Source: DATASD01 sp035478835
GTDB taxonomy: Bacteria > Patescibacteriota > Saccharimonadia > Saccharimonadales > UBA4665
NCBI GenBank assembly: GCA_035478835.1
Contig: DATIJH010000002.1
Coordinates: 248,001-312,000, forward strand
Length of the DNA stretch: 64,000 nt
Direction of reading: 5' to 3'
This document shows positions 9,319 to 18,032 of the stretch, in pieces. The position numbers were made by a program, and so were the translations under genes. Each line of letters begins with the position of its first letter. Position 1 is the first letter of the stretch. Below the pieces are notes generated by a model. It saw only the letters and a program-made list of their open reading frames with translations, did not search any database and had not been told where the DNA came from.

Positions 9319-9768
9319 ATGAAGATCCATTTTATTTGCCGAGGTAATGTGCTACGCAGCCTCATCGCAGAAACTTACTTACGGTCGCTCAAGTTGCCAA
9401 ATATCACCGTAAGTTCTAGCGGGACCAATGTAGACCTGGACGATCCAACAGAGCGTGGATATTTTGCTAGTACAATAGCGCTATTCAAGCGCCATGGTTT
9501 AGAAAAGTACGCTAAAGACACCTCGCACCAGCTCACCCAGGAACGTGCAGATAATCAAGACATAACGATTTGCATGAACCAAAGAGTGGTAGACGAGGCA
9601 AAGTCGCATGCTACGCTCCCGAAAAATACAATTAGTTGGGATATTGTTGATATCGGCGAAGGAAATCGCACCGTTCCCGAAGATATACGGCTATATGAAG
9701 AGGAGATTTTCGCGGAAATCGTGACACGAGTAGACGAGCTGGTCAAACAGCTGCGGCTTGGTGAATAG
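9319..9768 (+). CDS. Low-molecular-weight protein tyrosine phosphatase-like protein
   Basis: A 149-residue protein with the LMW-PTP/arsenate reductase P-loop at the N-terminus: CRGNVLRS (C-x5-R-S) at residues 8-15, holding the catalytic Cys and phosphate-binding Arg. The family usually carries an aspartate in a DP(x) motif near the C-terminus; here the region reads VPEDIRLYEEEI, so the general acid is not certain. Likely role: dephosphorylation of phosphotyrosine or a small phosphate ester in the cytoplasm. TATACT (9307-9312) ends 6 nt before ATG 9319, so the mRNA is probably leaderless. Confidence 0.8.
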   Translation: MKIHFICRGNVLRSLIAETYLRSLKLPNITVSSSGTNVDLDDPTERGYFASTIALFKRHGLEKYAKDTSHQLTQERADNQDITICMNQRVVDEAKSHATLPKNTISWDIVDIGEGNRTVPEDIRLYEEEIFAEIVTRVDELVKQLRLGE

Positions 9769-9810
9769 AAACAGCGGTCCGTACGGCGCTGGATATGTTA
9801 TTATTTTTGA

Positions 9811-10911
9811 ATGCCAGAATTATCGCAAGCAGAATTGTATGCTAAGTACCCTCGATTTCTCGAAGAGGTATCGCAAGATTTACAAATGAATCCCCACGAG
9901 CAACGCCTTGCAGCCAATACGCCCCCAGACGTCTGGGCATATTGGGGCGCGGCGGCGCTCGCCGGGGATGAAGTAACACCGTATCCTGCCGCTGGAGATT
10001 CTAGACGATGGGGCGTGCCGTTTTTTGGAGAACAGGGTGTAATGCACGGCCAACCTGTCATTGATCTCCGAGCGGGTGAGCTTACCAAGCGCACGCAGGA
10101 GATGTATTCCAGTAATGATCCTGATGTCAAGCAGCGTTTCAAACAGCTTAGTGAACGAGTGGCGCACTGGACATTTGTAGTTGGTGGATTTAAGGGACTT
10201 GCTAGCAAAGAGTGGCGAAGTTTTATGCCGTTCGCTCCACAGACATTCATTAAGCCTGATGCTGTTGGTAAATTGCACGTGACTTTTCCATTGGGCAATG
10301 ACGTTGCCTTTCCGATCGAGTCTGGCGCAGAAAGTATTATGAATTTTGGCCCTGGTTTAACGGCCGCTACGCAGGCAAGCATATTGCTAGGCCATGCAAA
10401 AACAATGGAATGCGTTTCTGCCGGTATGGGCGCGGAGTATGTCAACAGCTGGATAGGTATTAACGTGCGGTCAATGCGTGCTGGAATCGAGAACTTTCGC
10501 CGCGCAGGAACGCTTCAGGGCATGATATCACCGCAATTCAAGGCCGCACATGTACAAATGCCCGAAGTGCGCTGCTTTAGCGACGGCATTGCCGCGCGCC
10601 TTAGCCCACTGGCTAAAAAGGCAAGATATGACGTCATGCTACTGAGTTCCGTACACAGTGCCGGTGTTGGAGAGTGCCATGCCGCGGTCCGTGGTGCTGC
10701 TAAGTATCTGCGTGAAGGCGGCTTATTCGTACTGAAAGCGCCTAATGTGTCGCTTGGTGAAGAGGCGGGTATGGATCGTGTAGCCGAATACGCAGCAGAA
10801 CGTCTGGGCGAGCCGGTCGCCCAAGGACCGTGCGGTCAGTTACAACAGCACATTGATCCGGAATTACCCATCGAAAGAGGCGCGTCGTTCGCAATTTACC
10901 AGAAGCAATAG
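9811..10911 (+). CDS. Hypothetical protein, possible methyltransferase-like C-terminus
   Basis: A 366-residue soluble protein. The C-terminal third (YDVMLLSSVHSAGVGE, then AAKYLREGGLFVLKAP) resembles the late strands of a Rossmann methyltransferase, where a glycine-rich turn follows YLREGG. A clear SAM-binding GxGxG is not visible; the nearest candidate is the VSAGMGAEY region around residues 207-215. Function is unassigned. TATTAT (9799-9804) ends 6 nt before ATG 9811, another leaderless arrangement. Confidence 0.65.
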   Translation: MPELSQAELYAKYPRFLEEVSQDLQMNPHEQRLAANTPPDVWAYWGAAALAGDEVTPYPAAGDSRRWGVPFFGEQGVMHGQPVIDLRAGELTKRTQEMYSSNDPDVKQRFKQLSERVAHWTFVVGGFKGLASKEWRSFMPFAPQTFIKPDAVGKLHVTFPLGNDVAFPIESGAESIMNFGPGLTAATQASILLGHAKTMECVSAGMGAEYVNSWIGINVRSMRAGIENFRRAGTLQGMISPQFKAAHVQMPEVRCFSDGIAARLSPLAKKARYDVMLLSSVHSAGVGECHAAVRGAAKYLREGGLFVLKAPNVSLGEEAGMDRVAEYAAERLGEPVAQGPCGQLQQHIDPELPIERGASFAIYQKQ

Positions 10912-10931
10912 AGCCATCTACTGCCGGCGAA

Positions 10932-11441
10932 TCACAAAATTTCCCGATCCACTTCCCCTTGCATTAACAGCTCGAATAGCTTCGTCACCTCTTCTGCGTC
11001 CACAAACATGCCTGTTGGTTCATGCAGATGCAGGGCTTCTCGTTCGGCGGCAATTCTTTTAAGATTCTCCAGTGCTTCGAATGCGGTGGCATTGGCCGGA
11101 AGAGTTCTTTCGGCTTTAGGTCTCCTCAAAGAGTTCACCATTATCCCGTCGTCACGCCAGACGGCGGCTTGATTGTTTTTTAGTATGTATGAGTGCCATT
11201 GCGTGTCGGGAGCCCATACTTCCAGCCACTGTGTTTCCCGTGTCGCCACTGCATGTATGCCGTCATGCTTCTTCTCGAATGGAACGACAAGGGGCAGATT
11301 GCTGTCTCCCATTATTTGCGGATCGAATTTTGCAAATAGAGCATCCATACTTGCTATATAGAGGCCTGCTGCGGTACGCCTTTCTTTGTCGGTGATGAGC
11401 GCAGTTTCAGGGCTGATTGGTTTAGTAATTCCTCGGATCAT
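10932..11441 (-). CDS. Hypothetical protein, 169 residues
   Basis: A soluble 169-residue protein with no family recognised. It has a tryptophan-rich middle (TQWLEVWAPDTQWHSY) and an acidic helical C-terminus. TATAAC ends 6 nt before ATG 11441, a leaderless pattern. It converges with the preceding hypothetical gene. Confidence 0.62.
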   Translation of the reverse strand: MIRGITKPISPETALITDKERRTAAGLYIASMDALFAKFDPQIMGDSNLPLVVPFEKKHDGIHAVATRETQWLEVWAPDTQWHSYILKNNQAAVWRDDGIMVNSLRRPKAERTLPANATAFEALENLKRIAAEREALHLHEPTGMFVDAEEVTKLFELLMQGEVDREIL

Positions 11442-11615
11442 CGACTAGTTATATCACATCTTTTCAAAGCTATCGATCTAAACTTAGCGACGTTGGTAAA
11501 ACCCCAGGTTACGAATATACCTCGCCTTCCGCGCCGCTTGTCATAATATCTAATATTGTTGTTTGATGTCCCTTTTTTGCCAGACAAGTTACGAGAACCG
11601 GGCATAATGTAAAGC

Positions 11616-12179
11616 ATGGCAATAGAAATAATGAGCACTGCTACCCAGTACAAAATCATTGCACGCCGGGACGCGGACTACGACGACATATTCTTTTTTG
11701 CGGTTAAGACAACCGGCATATATTGCCGTCCTTCCTGTGCTGCCCGCCGGCCGCTTCCGCAGAATTGTCTCTTCTTTTTGACTCATGAAGAGGCAGAGGA
11801 GGCGGGTTTTCGAGCCTGCAAGCGCTGTAAGCCAAACCAGCCTAAGGCGGATATTGCGGCGGCCATCATTGAGTCTATCCAGGCAGGTAATCTCTATGCT
11901 ACTAAAACAAGCAGTGGGGCTGGAACGGCGCATTTGACTCACAGACATTTGCGGAGATTGGTCAAAAATAAAACCGGCAAGACGCCGCTGCAATTGGACC
12001 GACTCCGCCGCTTGCGTACCGCGTTTGCTCTATTGCAACGTACCGACCTACCAGTTACGACCATAGCCTTTCAATCGGATTTTTCGAGCGTACGACAGTT
12101 TAACAATATTTTTAAGCAGCAGTATGGATGTACGCCTCGCGAAGTCCGCGCCATGAAAGATAAGGAGTCGCCACTATGA
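11616..12179 (+). CDS. adaA: AdaA-like methylphosphotriester acceptor and AraC-type regulator
   Basis: A 187-residue AdaA-type protein. The N-terminal Ada zinc domain has the four cysteines in two pairs: CRPSC (with the TGIYCRPSCAAR signature, residues about 33-44) and CKRCKP. The first cysteine accepts a methyl group from DNA methylphosphotriesters, which turns the protein into an activator. The C-terminal half is an AraC-type double HTH (VTTIAFQSDFSSVRQFNNIF, then FKQQYGCTPREVR). It overlaps adaB by 4 bp (ATGA), so repair and sensing are translationally coupled. CATAAT lies 7 nt before ATG 11616; ATG 11631 is an internal alternative. Confidence 0.88.
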   Translation: MAIEIMSTATQYKIIARRDADYDDIFFFAVKTTGIYCRPSCAARRPLPQNCLFFLTHEEAEEAGFRACKRCKPNQPKADIAAAIIESIQAGNLYATKTSSGAGTAHLTHRHLRRLVKNKTGKTPLQLDRLRRLRTAFALLQRTDLPVTTIAFQSDFSSVRQFNNIFKQQYGCTPREVRAMKDKESPL

Positions 12180-12697
12180 ATGACCACCTCGCAAACATTG
12201 CCGTAGAAACCCCTGTCGGCATATTTAGAATGCTGACGTATACGCAGAAAAATACTGAATTCGTAGTCGCTGCTGGGTTTAGTGAAGCTGCTGAGCTGCA
12301 GGCTCGACTCGCGGAACCTTTACAAAGCTTGCACATAGAAAAGACCCAAACAGACCATCCCTACGCGCGCAAAATTAAGCAATATTTTGCCGGCGCGCTC
12401 TCAGTTCTCAGTATTATTCCGCATACGCAAAGTGGCAGTGTTTTTTCGCAAGCGGTTTGGCAAACGCTAGAGACTATTCCGGCAGGGGAGACTATATCTT
12501 ATGGAGAGTTGGCGCGACGGAGCGGCCAGGGTGCGGCCGTGAGGGCGGCCGGCACGGCTTGCGGCAAAAATCATATCATCCTGATCGTTCCGTGTCATCG
12601 TGTAATCAAGAGCAATGGCGAAGTCGGCAGCTATCTTTACGGTTCGGACACAAAAGCCTGGCTGCTCAAACATGAGGCAAATACAGGGGAGAGGTGA
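12176..12697 (+). CDS. ogt: Methylated-DNA-protein cysteine methyltransferase (AdaB/Ogt type)
   Basis: A 173-residue O6-alkylguanine-DNA alkyltransferase. The suicide active site is PCHRVI near residue 141, followed by the usual GEVGSYLYG substrate loop; the HTH with the arginine finger region (GELARRSGQGAAVRAAGTA) lies just before it. It removes O6-methyl groups from guanine. With the upstream AdaA protein it makes up the two halves of E. coli Ada, as in Bacillus AdaA-AdaB. Confidence 0.92.
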   Translation: MNDHLANIAVETPVGIFRMLTYTQKNTEFVVAAGFSEAAELQARLAEPLQSLHIEKTQTDHPYARKIKQYFAGALSVLSIIPHTQSGSVFSQAVWQTLETIPAGETISYGELARRSGQGAAVRAAGTACGKNHIILIVPCHRVIKSNGEVGSYLYGSDTKAWLLKHEANTGER

Positions 12698-12702
12698 CTC
12701 CT

Positions 12703-13086
12703 CTACGGCGTACCGACCGAAAGCACGTTGCCGTCCGGGTCTTTAAACCAGGCAATGTATATTTCGTTCATAGCAGCGATATCATCTTCCCAGGTAACGC
12801 CAGGTATGTCGTAAGTAACAAATTCGACGCCCTTGTCTTTCATACTTTTAACGGTTTTTACTAGTTCTTCGCGGTCCGTAACATCCCAGGCAGCGCTCGT
12901 TGCTTTGTTTGTGCCGGCAGCGTTTGGTGATATGAATACAAGTAAATTGCCGCCGCCAGTCTCGAACACAAGCGCTCGCGGATTCTCTTCTACAAGTTTT
13001 AATTCCAATTTGTCTTGGTAGAATTCTTTGGCCTTTGCGCGATCACTGACCGCTATACAGGCAAAAAGTTTTGTATTTTCTAGCAT
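12703..13086 (-). CDS. VOC (glyoxalase/dioxygenase-fold) family protein
   Basis: A 127-residue single-module vicinal-oxygen-chelate protein. Start ATG 13086 is used because AGGAGG lies about 8 nt upstream; an in-frame TTG 21 bp earlier is unlikely. Typical pairs of beta-alpha-beta-beta-beta units are seen: FACIAVSDRAKAKEFYQDKL at the N-terminus and IAWFKDPDGNVLSV at the C-terminus. Such proteins bind a metal and act in glyoxal detoxification, antibiotic binding or dioxygenation; the reaction is not known here. It converges with ogt, 5 bp away. Confidence 0.85.
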   Translation of the reverse strand: MLENTKLFACIAVSDRAKAKEFYQDKLELKLVEENPRALVFETGGGNLLVFISPNAAGTNKATSAAWDVTDREELVKTVKSMKDKGVEFVTYDIPGVTWEDDIAAMNEIYIAWFKDPDGNVLSVGTP

Positions 13087-13397
13087 ATCTATTATTCCTC
13101 CTGGCAAATATTATCTCATAGCGAGCTTTTCATAGTGTTGTATTTTGGATTTATGCGTGACCGTCGAGTGCCCAAAGACGCCCGTATGCGCGGCAGCTAT
13201 TACCTTTTTGACCGTCAGTACTGTGCTTATTAGCGTAGCGTTAACCGTGCCGCGAAGGCCAATTGAAGCGGTCGCTAGTCGGGAGTAAGCTTTACCCTGT
13301 CTGGATCCCGGATGCCCTCAATCCTCTCATAAGACAGTAGCTTAAAGGGCCGCGCCCATAGTATCCTTAATAGGCGTATCTAACTGGAGGGGAAATC
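13087..13397. other. Intergenic region, no gene seen
   Basis: A stretch of 311 bp without a credible ORF. It should hold the promoter of the VOC gene on the left and of the SDR gene on the right. TAGTAT at 13359-13364 is a possible -10 for the SDR gene, with no good -35 box. No repeat or tRNA was seen. Confidence 0.4.
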
Positions 13398-14156
13398 TTG
13401 AACGATCACGTATTAGCCAATAAAACCGCTATTATTACCGGTGCTGCACGCAACCAAGGGAGGGCTTACGCTCAAGCACTTGCACGCATGGGTGCCAATA
13501 TCGTCGTCCATTATCATAATGAGGCTGCTAGGGCGGACGCGGAAGAGACCGCAAAACTTGTCGAACAAGAGGGCACGAAAGCACTGTTGGTAGAAGGTGA
13601 CATCTCGGAAATCGCCGCCGTTAAGCGTCTCTTTGAGGAGGCGCAGAAGAACTTTGATACTATCGATATTGTCATCAACAATGCCGGAATTGTCATAAAG
13701 AAACCGTTTGTCGAAGTTACCGAAGAGGACTTTGACCGCTCGTTTGGCATCAATACTAAGGCAGCCTTTTTCGTTATGCAAGAAGCGGCCCGGACTATCT
13801 CGGACAATGGGCGCATCATTAATTTGGGCACGACAATTTTGGGCGCCACAATTCCGTTTTACTCAGTTTACGCTGGTGCTAAGGCGCCGCTCGAAGACTT
13901 TACCCGCGCTTTGGCTCGAGAAATTGGCGACCGTGGCGTGACTGTCAACACCGTTGCGCCAGGACCGTTAGATGACTCGTTTTACCACGGCGCCGAAACG
14001 CCGGAATCAGTGGCGCGGGCTACGCAGGCAAGCGTTGCGCATCGCCTTGGCAAGGTCGAGGACATCGTACCTGTTATCGAATTTTTAGCCTCGCCCGGTT
14101 CGCAATGGGTAACGGCGCAGACTATTTTTGTGAACGGCGGTTACTTGGCGCGATAG
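13398..14156 (+). CDS. Short-chain dehydrogenase/reductase
   Basis: A 252-residue classical SDR. It has the cofactor motif TGAARNQGRAYAQ (T-G-x3-x-G-x-A variant, residues about 15-27), NNAG near residue 94, and the catalytic YAGAK (Y-x3-K) near residue 156. The C-terminus FVNGGYLAR matches the FabG-like end. It catalyses NAD(P)H-dependent oxidation or reduction of a carbonyl; the substrate is unknown. The start is TTG 13398, chosen for GGAGGGG 6 nt upstream. Confidence 0.88.
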   Translation: MNDHVLANKTAIITGAARNQGRAYAQALARMGANIVVHYHNEAARADAEETAKLVEQEGTKALLVEGDISEIAAVKRLFEEAQKNFDTIDIVINNAGIVIKKPFVEVTEEDFDRSFGINTKAAFFVMQEAARTISDNGRIINLGTTILGATIPFYSVYAGAKAPLEDFTRALAREIGDRGVTVNTVAPGPLDDSFYHGAETPESVARATQASVAHRLGKVEDIVPVIEFLASPGSQWVTAQTIFVNGGYLAR

Positions 14157-14205
14157 GTTATCTTGCTAATACCATGGCACTATTGGCCGGGGTCTTTAAA
14201 GAAGC

Positions 14206-14637
14206 TTATTTATCTAAGTTTGTTCGTAAGGCCTTAACCCAACGCTGATATGACTGATAAAGTTGCAGGGTAAGTCGTTCGCGTTCCGCCTCTTTGCAGT
14301 CAAAAGTTGCCGACCATTCCATGAATGTCGTGGTATCTTCTGTAATAGGAGTAAGGCGGATTGTAGAGACATAGTTTTCTATTGGTAAAGGTGATTCGCC
14401 AACAAAGCCGTACGTAAACGAGTGCTCAAGTGCAGAGTAGGCTTTCAAGTCCGATCGAGCTACTTTGTCGTTGAACTCATGAATACGTATTGTGCCGACC
14501 GTCGAGCCGGACTGGTTGTTTTCACTTTTACTTTTCGTAACATCGCCAGACCAGCGATCGTCATTAAAATCTTTAATTTTGTCCCACACCACATCGATGG
14601 GGTTGCTTAGCACGGCGCTGTAGTGTACTTTTGCCAT
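14206..14637 (-). CDS. SRPBCC-fold (polyketide cyclase/START-like) protein
   Basis: A 143-residue protein that fits the SRPBCC cavity fold: an N-terminal strand VHYSAVLSNPIDVVWDKIKDF, a series of antiparallel strands (GTIRIHEF, TYGFVGES, TTTFMEWSATFD) and a long C-terminal helix. The family binds lipids or hydrophobic small molecules. The leader has AAGGAG 7 nt before ATG 14637. It converges with the SDR gene. Confidence 0.78.
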   Translation of the reverse strand: MAKVHYSAVLSNPIDVVWDKIKDFNDDRWSGDVTKSKSENNQSGSTVGTIRIHEFNDKVARSDLKAYSALEHSFTYGFVGESPLPIENYVSTIRLTPITEDTTTFMEWSATFDCKEAERERLTLQLYQSYQRWVKALRTNLDK

Positions 14638-14750
14638 GTCTATCTCCTTATGCCGTTAGTCTTTTTTGCGAAACAGCCTATTCTACTATGAATTATACTA
14701 GAGCGCTGTAAGCGAGCTGATATTAAAGTCTTTTGGGTATTACTTGCCGA

Positions 14751-14960
14751 TCAAGGCATTCGTTCGTCGACCCACTCAAACGTTGCGTCAAAGTCCTCAA
14801 CGGAGCGATAGGTCATGCGCGATACGCCCTTCCATTCTGGCCGTGTAAACAGCGGCACGTACACAATAACTTCTTCGTTGGTGTCGTGGTGGTGCGCAAG
14901 ACCGATAAAAAGATAAAGGGGTTCAGAGTGCTGCTTGTGTCGATATACGCCTGGTTTCAT
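14751..14960 (-). CDS. DUF1653 family protein
   Basis: A 69-residue protein of the DUF1653 type, normal length. The family pattern is visible: GVYRHKQHSEPLYLFIGLAHHHDTNEE split as GVYRHKQHSEP and LFIGLAHHHDTNEE, then VIVYVPLF. Function is unknown, though members are widespread. TATACT ends 7 nt before ATG 14960 with no ribosome site, a leaderless layout. Confidence 0.85.
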   Translation of the reverse strand: MKPGVYRHKQHSEPLYLFIGLAHHHDTNEEVIVYVPLFTRPEWKGVSRMTYRSVEDFDATFEWVDERMP

Positions 14961-15120
14961 GAGTTCCAGTATAACAAAAGATCTTCGATAAACGGCTGCC
15001 TTGCCGGTTTCAGTTTAGGGTTGTTGTTCTACTCGATGGGATACATATGCTTTGAAAGTAGTTTCTTACGCGCTATCATACCTATATGCGTAGTGTCCAA
15101 TTAGGTAGCGCTCAATAACT

Positions 15121-17502
15121 ATGCGCACGAAGTGGGTGGCCTTCGTACTATTAGTACTCACCCCATTGCTCGTATTGGCTGGCTGGACATTCCACAATAT
15201 ATACCTGACGAGCATCGTTCCCGGACTGACGCCGATGAATCCGCTTAGCGCGGTGTGCTTTTTACTCATTGCCGCAGCATTATTCGCTGTGGGCCGCAAG
15301 AACGATCGCATAACAGGATGGATAGGTGTGGCAGTCATGGGCATCGGGCTCGTTATGCTCACTAAGTATGTGTTTCAGGTTGACCTCGGGATTGACCGGA
15401 TACTCTTTGCTCATCAGCTCGGCACCAATCGAATAGCCCCGAATACCGCATTCAATTTTACCTTAACCGGCATTGCGCTCATAGTACTGGCCATAAAAAG
15501 GTGGCGGCCATTCGTGCTTATTCCCGTCGGTGTGGTTGCTTTCGTTAGTACACTGTCGTTGATCGGGTATGCGTACGGACTCAAACTGCTGTTTGGCGTA
15601 CCAGGGCTAACGCCAATGGCGCTCCATACCGCTGGCTGTTTCCTGCTCAGCTGCTTTATCATAATAGCAACTCTGCTCCTGCAGACCGGTGTTGCGGTGG
15701 GCCTCCGCATTCGTGTCGTGCTCATCCTGATATTGGCAACAGTCGTTATATTTGGAACCGTGACAGGGCGCACTATCCAGAGTGTCGATCAGCAGCAAGC
15801 AAGCATTGCCACTACGTACCAGACTATTGAGGCATTGGACGACCTCAACCAAATGCTGGTAGACGCCGAGACAGGCCAACGCGGTTTTTTGCTCACTGGC
15901 AACGAAAGTTACCTTGCACCGTACAACCAGTCCGCGGGAGAGCTTGACGGCCACATCACTCATTTGGCCGGCCTACTTAACCAATTACATGAGGACGGCA
16001 CTGCGCTCACCAAGCCACTTGCCGCGCTCGCACATTATAAGTTAGATGAGCTTAACCGCACCATTCAACTTCGGCGCCAGGGGAAAATCACCGAAGCGCT
16101 TGCCATTGTCAATACCAACGAGGGTAAACAGTATTCGGACCAGATGCAGACTCGTTTTGCGGCGATCGAGAATAACGAGCTAGCCCACCTTAAACAACTA
16201 CGCACCGAGGGTGATCACGATCGTCAAGTTGCTCTGTGGCTTCAGGCTACGGGCACCGCGCTCGATGTGTTACTCCTTCTGGGCGCGGTACTATTTATTC
16301 GTCAAACATTACAGCAGCGGCAGCTGGCTCAAGATGCAACCCAACAAGCATTACAAGCGTTACGCGTCGAGAAAAACAAGAGCGAAGCTCTGTTGCAAAG
16401 CATTGGCGACGGCGTTTTTGCTATCGATTCGTCCGAGCACATCATCCTCTTCAATCCGGCGGCCGAACAAATCACGCAACGTAAGGCCTCCGAGGTTATA
16501 GGTAAGCCGCTCAATAGTGTACTGACTTTCGTGAACGACATCAGTGGCAAGCCAATCGATGAGTTCATCCGCGACGCACTGGCCGGCAAAAAGGCAGCCA
16601 TGGCGCAGCACACCTCGCTCAAATGCAAGGACGGTTCCTTGGTGCCAGTGGCCGACAGTGCTGCGCCGATTTTTAATGCACACGGCAAGGTGCAAGGTGC
16701 CGTGATTGTCTTTAGGGACATTACTCGCGAACGCCAACTCGAGCGGCTCAAGGACGATTTTGTATCTGTTGCTTCACACGAATTACGCACGCCGATGGGC
16801 GCGATTCGTGCCTTCACTTCTCTGATCCTAGCGGGTGACTATGGGCCAGTCAACAAAAACCTTATCGAACCACTCACCGACATTCGAAGCTCCACATTGC
16901 GACTGGTTAACCTCGTTAACGACATGCTCGATGTGGCCCGTATCGAGGCTGGCCGTATGCGCATAACGCTCAAAGATATCGACCTTACTGCGGTGGCGCA
17001 TGAGGCCACTACCGCGTTGGTGCCTCTTGCAGAAGAAAAGAAAATCAAACTCAGTTCACGGGCACATCGGGCTTTTACCGTCCAAGCCGACCCGGATAAA
17101 ATCAAACAAGTCATAACCAACCTTGTCGGCAACGCACTCAAGTTTACAGACAAAGGCAGCATCAAGCTCGACATCCAGCAAGCGCCGAATAACAAAGAGT
17201 TGATCGAGGTCACTATCACCGACACGGGTATGGGTATTAGCCCCGACAGCCAGAAGCGCCTGTTCGGAAAATTTGAGCAGATCAGTTCGCAGCAGGAAGG
17301 GCGACCGCCGGGTACGGGGCTGGGGTTGTACATTTCGCGCGAGATTATACGCAAACAAGGCGGCGATATGTACATCAAACACTCTGAGCCTGGTAAGGGC
17401 AGCGTGTTTGCCTTTACTCTGCCACGGGCACAAAGCACCATGGCCAAGAAAACAGCCAGCGACGTGAAACGCGAGGCAAGCATGCATTCGGATCAAAAGT
17501 AA
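15121..17502 (+). CDS. Membrane sensor histidine kinase (CHASE3-PAS-HisKA-HATPase)
   Basis: A 793-residue hybrid-sized sensor kinase. Residues 5-220 contain about seven hydrophobic helices. A CHASE3-like region follows (DDLNQMLVDAETGQRGFLLTG is split across residues about 240-260), then another membrane helix near residue 380, a PAS domain (LLQSIGDGVFAIDSSEHIILF region) and HisKA with the phospho-accepting H553 in SHELRTPMG. The HATPase domain has N-box NLVGNALKFT, DTGMGIS and GTGLGLYISREI. It autophosphorylates in response to an unknown membrane or extracellular signal. The response regulator starts 28 bp downstream and is the likely partner. Confidence 0.93.
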   Translation: MRTKWVAFVLLVLTPLLVLAGWTFHNIYLTSIVPGLTPMNPLSAVCFLLIAAALFAVGRKNDRITGWIGVAVMGIGLVMLTKYVFQVDLGIDRILFAHQLGTNRIAPNTAFNFTLTGIALIVLAIKRWRPFVLIPVGVVAFVSTLSLIGYAYGLKLLFGVPGLTPMALHTAGCFLLSCFIIIATLLLQTGVAVGLRIRVVLILILATVVIFGTVTGRTIQSVDQQQASIATTYQTIEALDDLNQMLVDAETGQRGFLLTGNESYLAPYNQSAGELDGHITHLAGLLNQLHEDGTALTKPLAALAHYKLDELNRTIQLRRQGKITEALAIVNTNEGKQYSDQMQTRFAAIENNELAHLKQLRTEGDHDRQVALWLQATGTALDVLLLLGAVLFIRQTLQQRQLAQDATQQALQALRVEKNKSEALLQSIGDGVFAIDSSEHIILFNPAAEQITQRKASEVIGKPLNSVLTFVNDISGKPIDEFIRDALAGKKAAMAQHTSLKCKDGSLVPVADSAAPIFNAHGKVQGAVIVFRDITRERQLERLKDDFVSVASHELRTPMGAIRAFTSLILAGDYGPVNKNLIEPLTDIRSSTLRLVNLVNDMLDVARIEAGRMRITLKDIDLTAVAHEATTALVPLAEEKKIKLSSRAHRAFTVQADPDKIKQVITNLVGNALKFTDKGSIKLDIQQAPNNKELIEVTITDTGMGISPDSQKRLFGKFEQISSQQEGRPPGTGLGLYISREIIRKQGGDMYIKHSEPGKGSVFAFTLPRAQSTMAKKTASDVKREASMHSDQK

Positions 17503-17530
17503 CGGTATACTATTACTGAAGGAGAATTCT

Positions 17531-17908
17531 ATGACAAAAGTACTTATTATCGAAGATGATCTAGCATACCGCAAAGTTTATACTCGTAAGTTTGAGGCTG
17601 CCGGCTTTACAGTGGAAGCTGCCGAAAATGGCACCGTCGGTATCGAAAAAGCACGTAGCTTTCGTCCAGATATTATTTTGACCGATCTGATGATGCCGCA
17701 AATGGACGGCTTTCAAGTACTGGATACTCTCAAGGGCGATGTTGAACTCAAAGATATTCCTGTCGTCGTACTGTCTAACTTGTCAACTTCCGAAGATGCT
17801 CAAAAAGTCATGGGCAAAGGCGCCGAGGGACTTTTGGTCAAATCCGACACTGAGCCACAAACCATTGTCGAAAAGGCCATTGAGGTCATTGCCGCGCACA
17901 AAAAATAG
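17531..17908 (+). CDS. Single-domain response regulator (CheY-like)
   Basis: A 125-residue receiver domain with no output domain. Seen: acidic pair D9-D10, phospho-acceptor D52 in ILTDLMMPQMDGF, the SNLS switch region and a conserved lysine in LLVKSD. GAAGGAG lies 7 nt before ATG 17531. As a stand-alone receiver it must act through protein contacts, possibly in a phosphorelay with the kinase just upstream. Confidence 0.93.
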   Translation: MTKVLIIEDDLAYRKVYTRKFEAAGFTVEAAENGTVGIEKARSFRPDIILTDLMMPQMDGFQVLDTLKGDVELKDIPVVVLSNLSTSEDAQKVMGKGAEGLLVKSDTEPQTIVEKAIEVIAAHKK

Positions 17909-18032
17909 CCACTTCTCATGCGTATGCAGGTACACCAAAATCTCAGTCGGAAAATTAACATATCTTTAAAAATGATGAAAAGCGTTGGAAGTTTGCCGGG
18001 CCATAATACCACGACCATGCTAAGCTTGATAT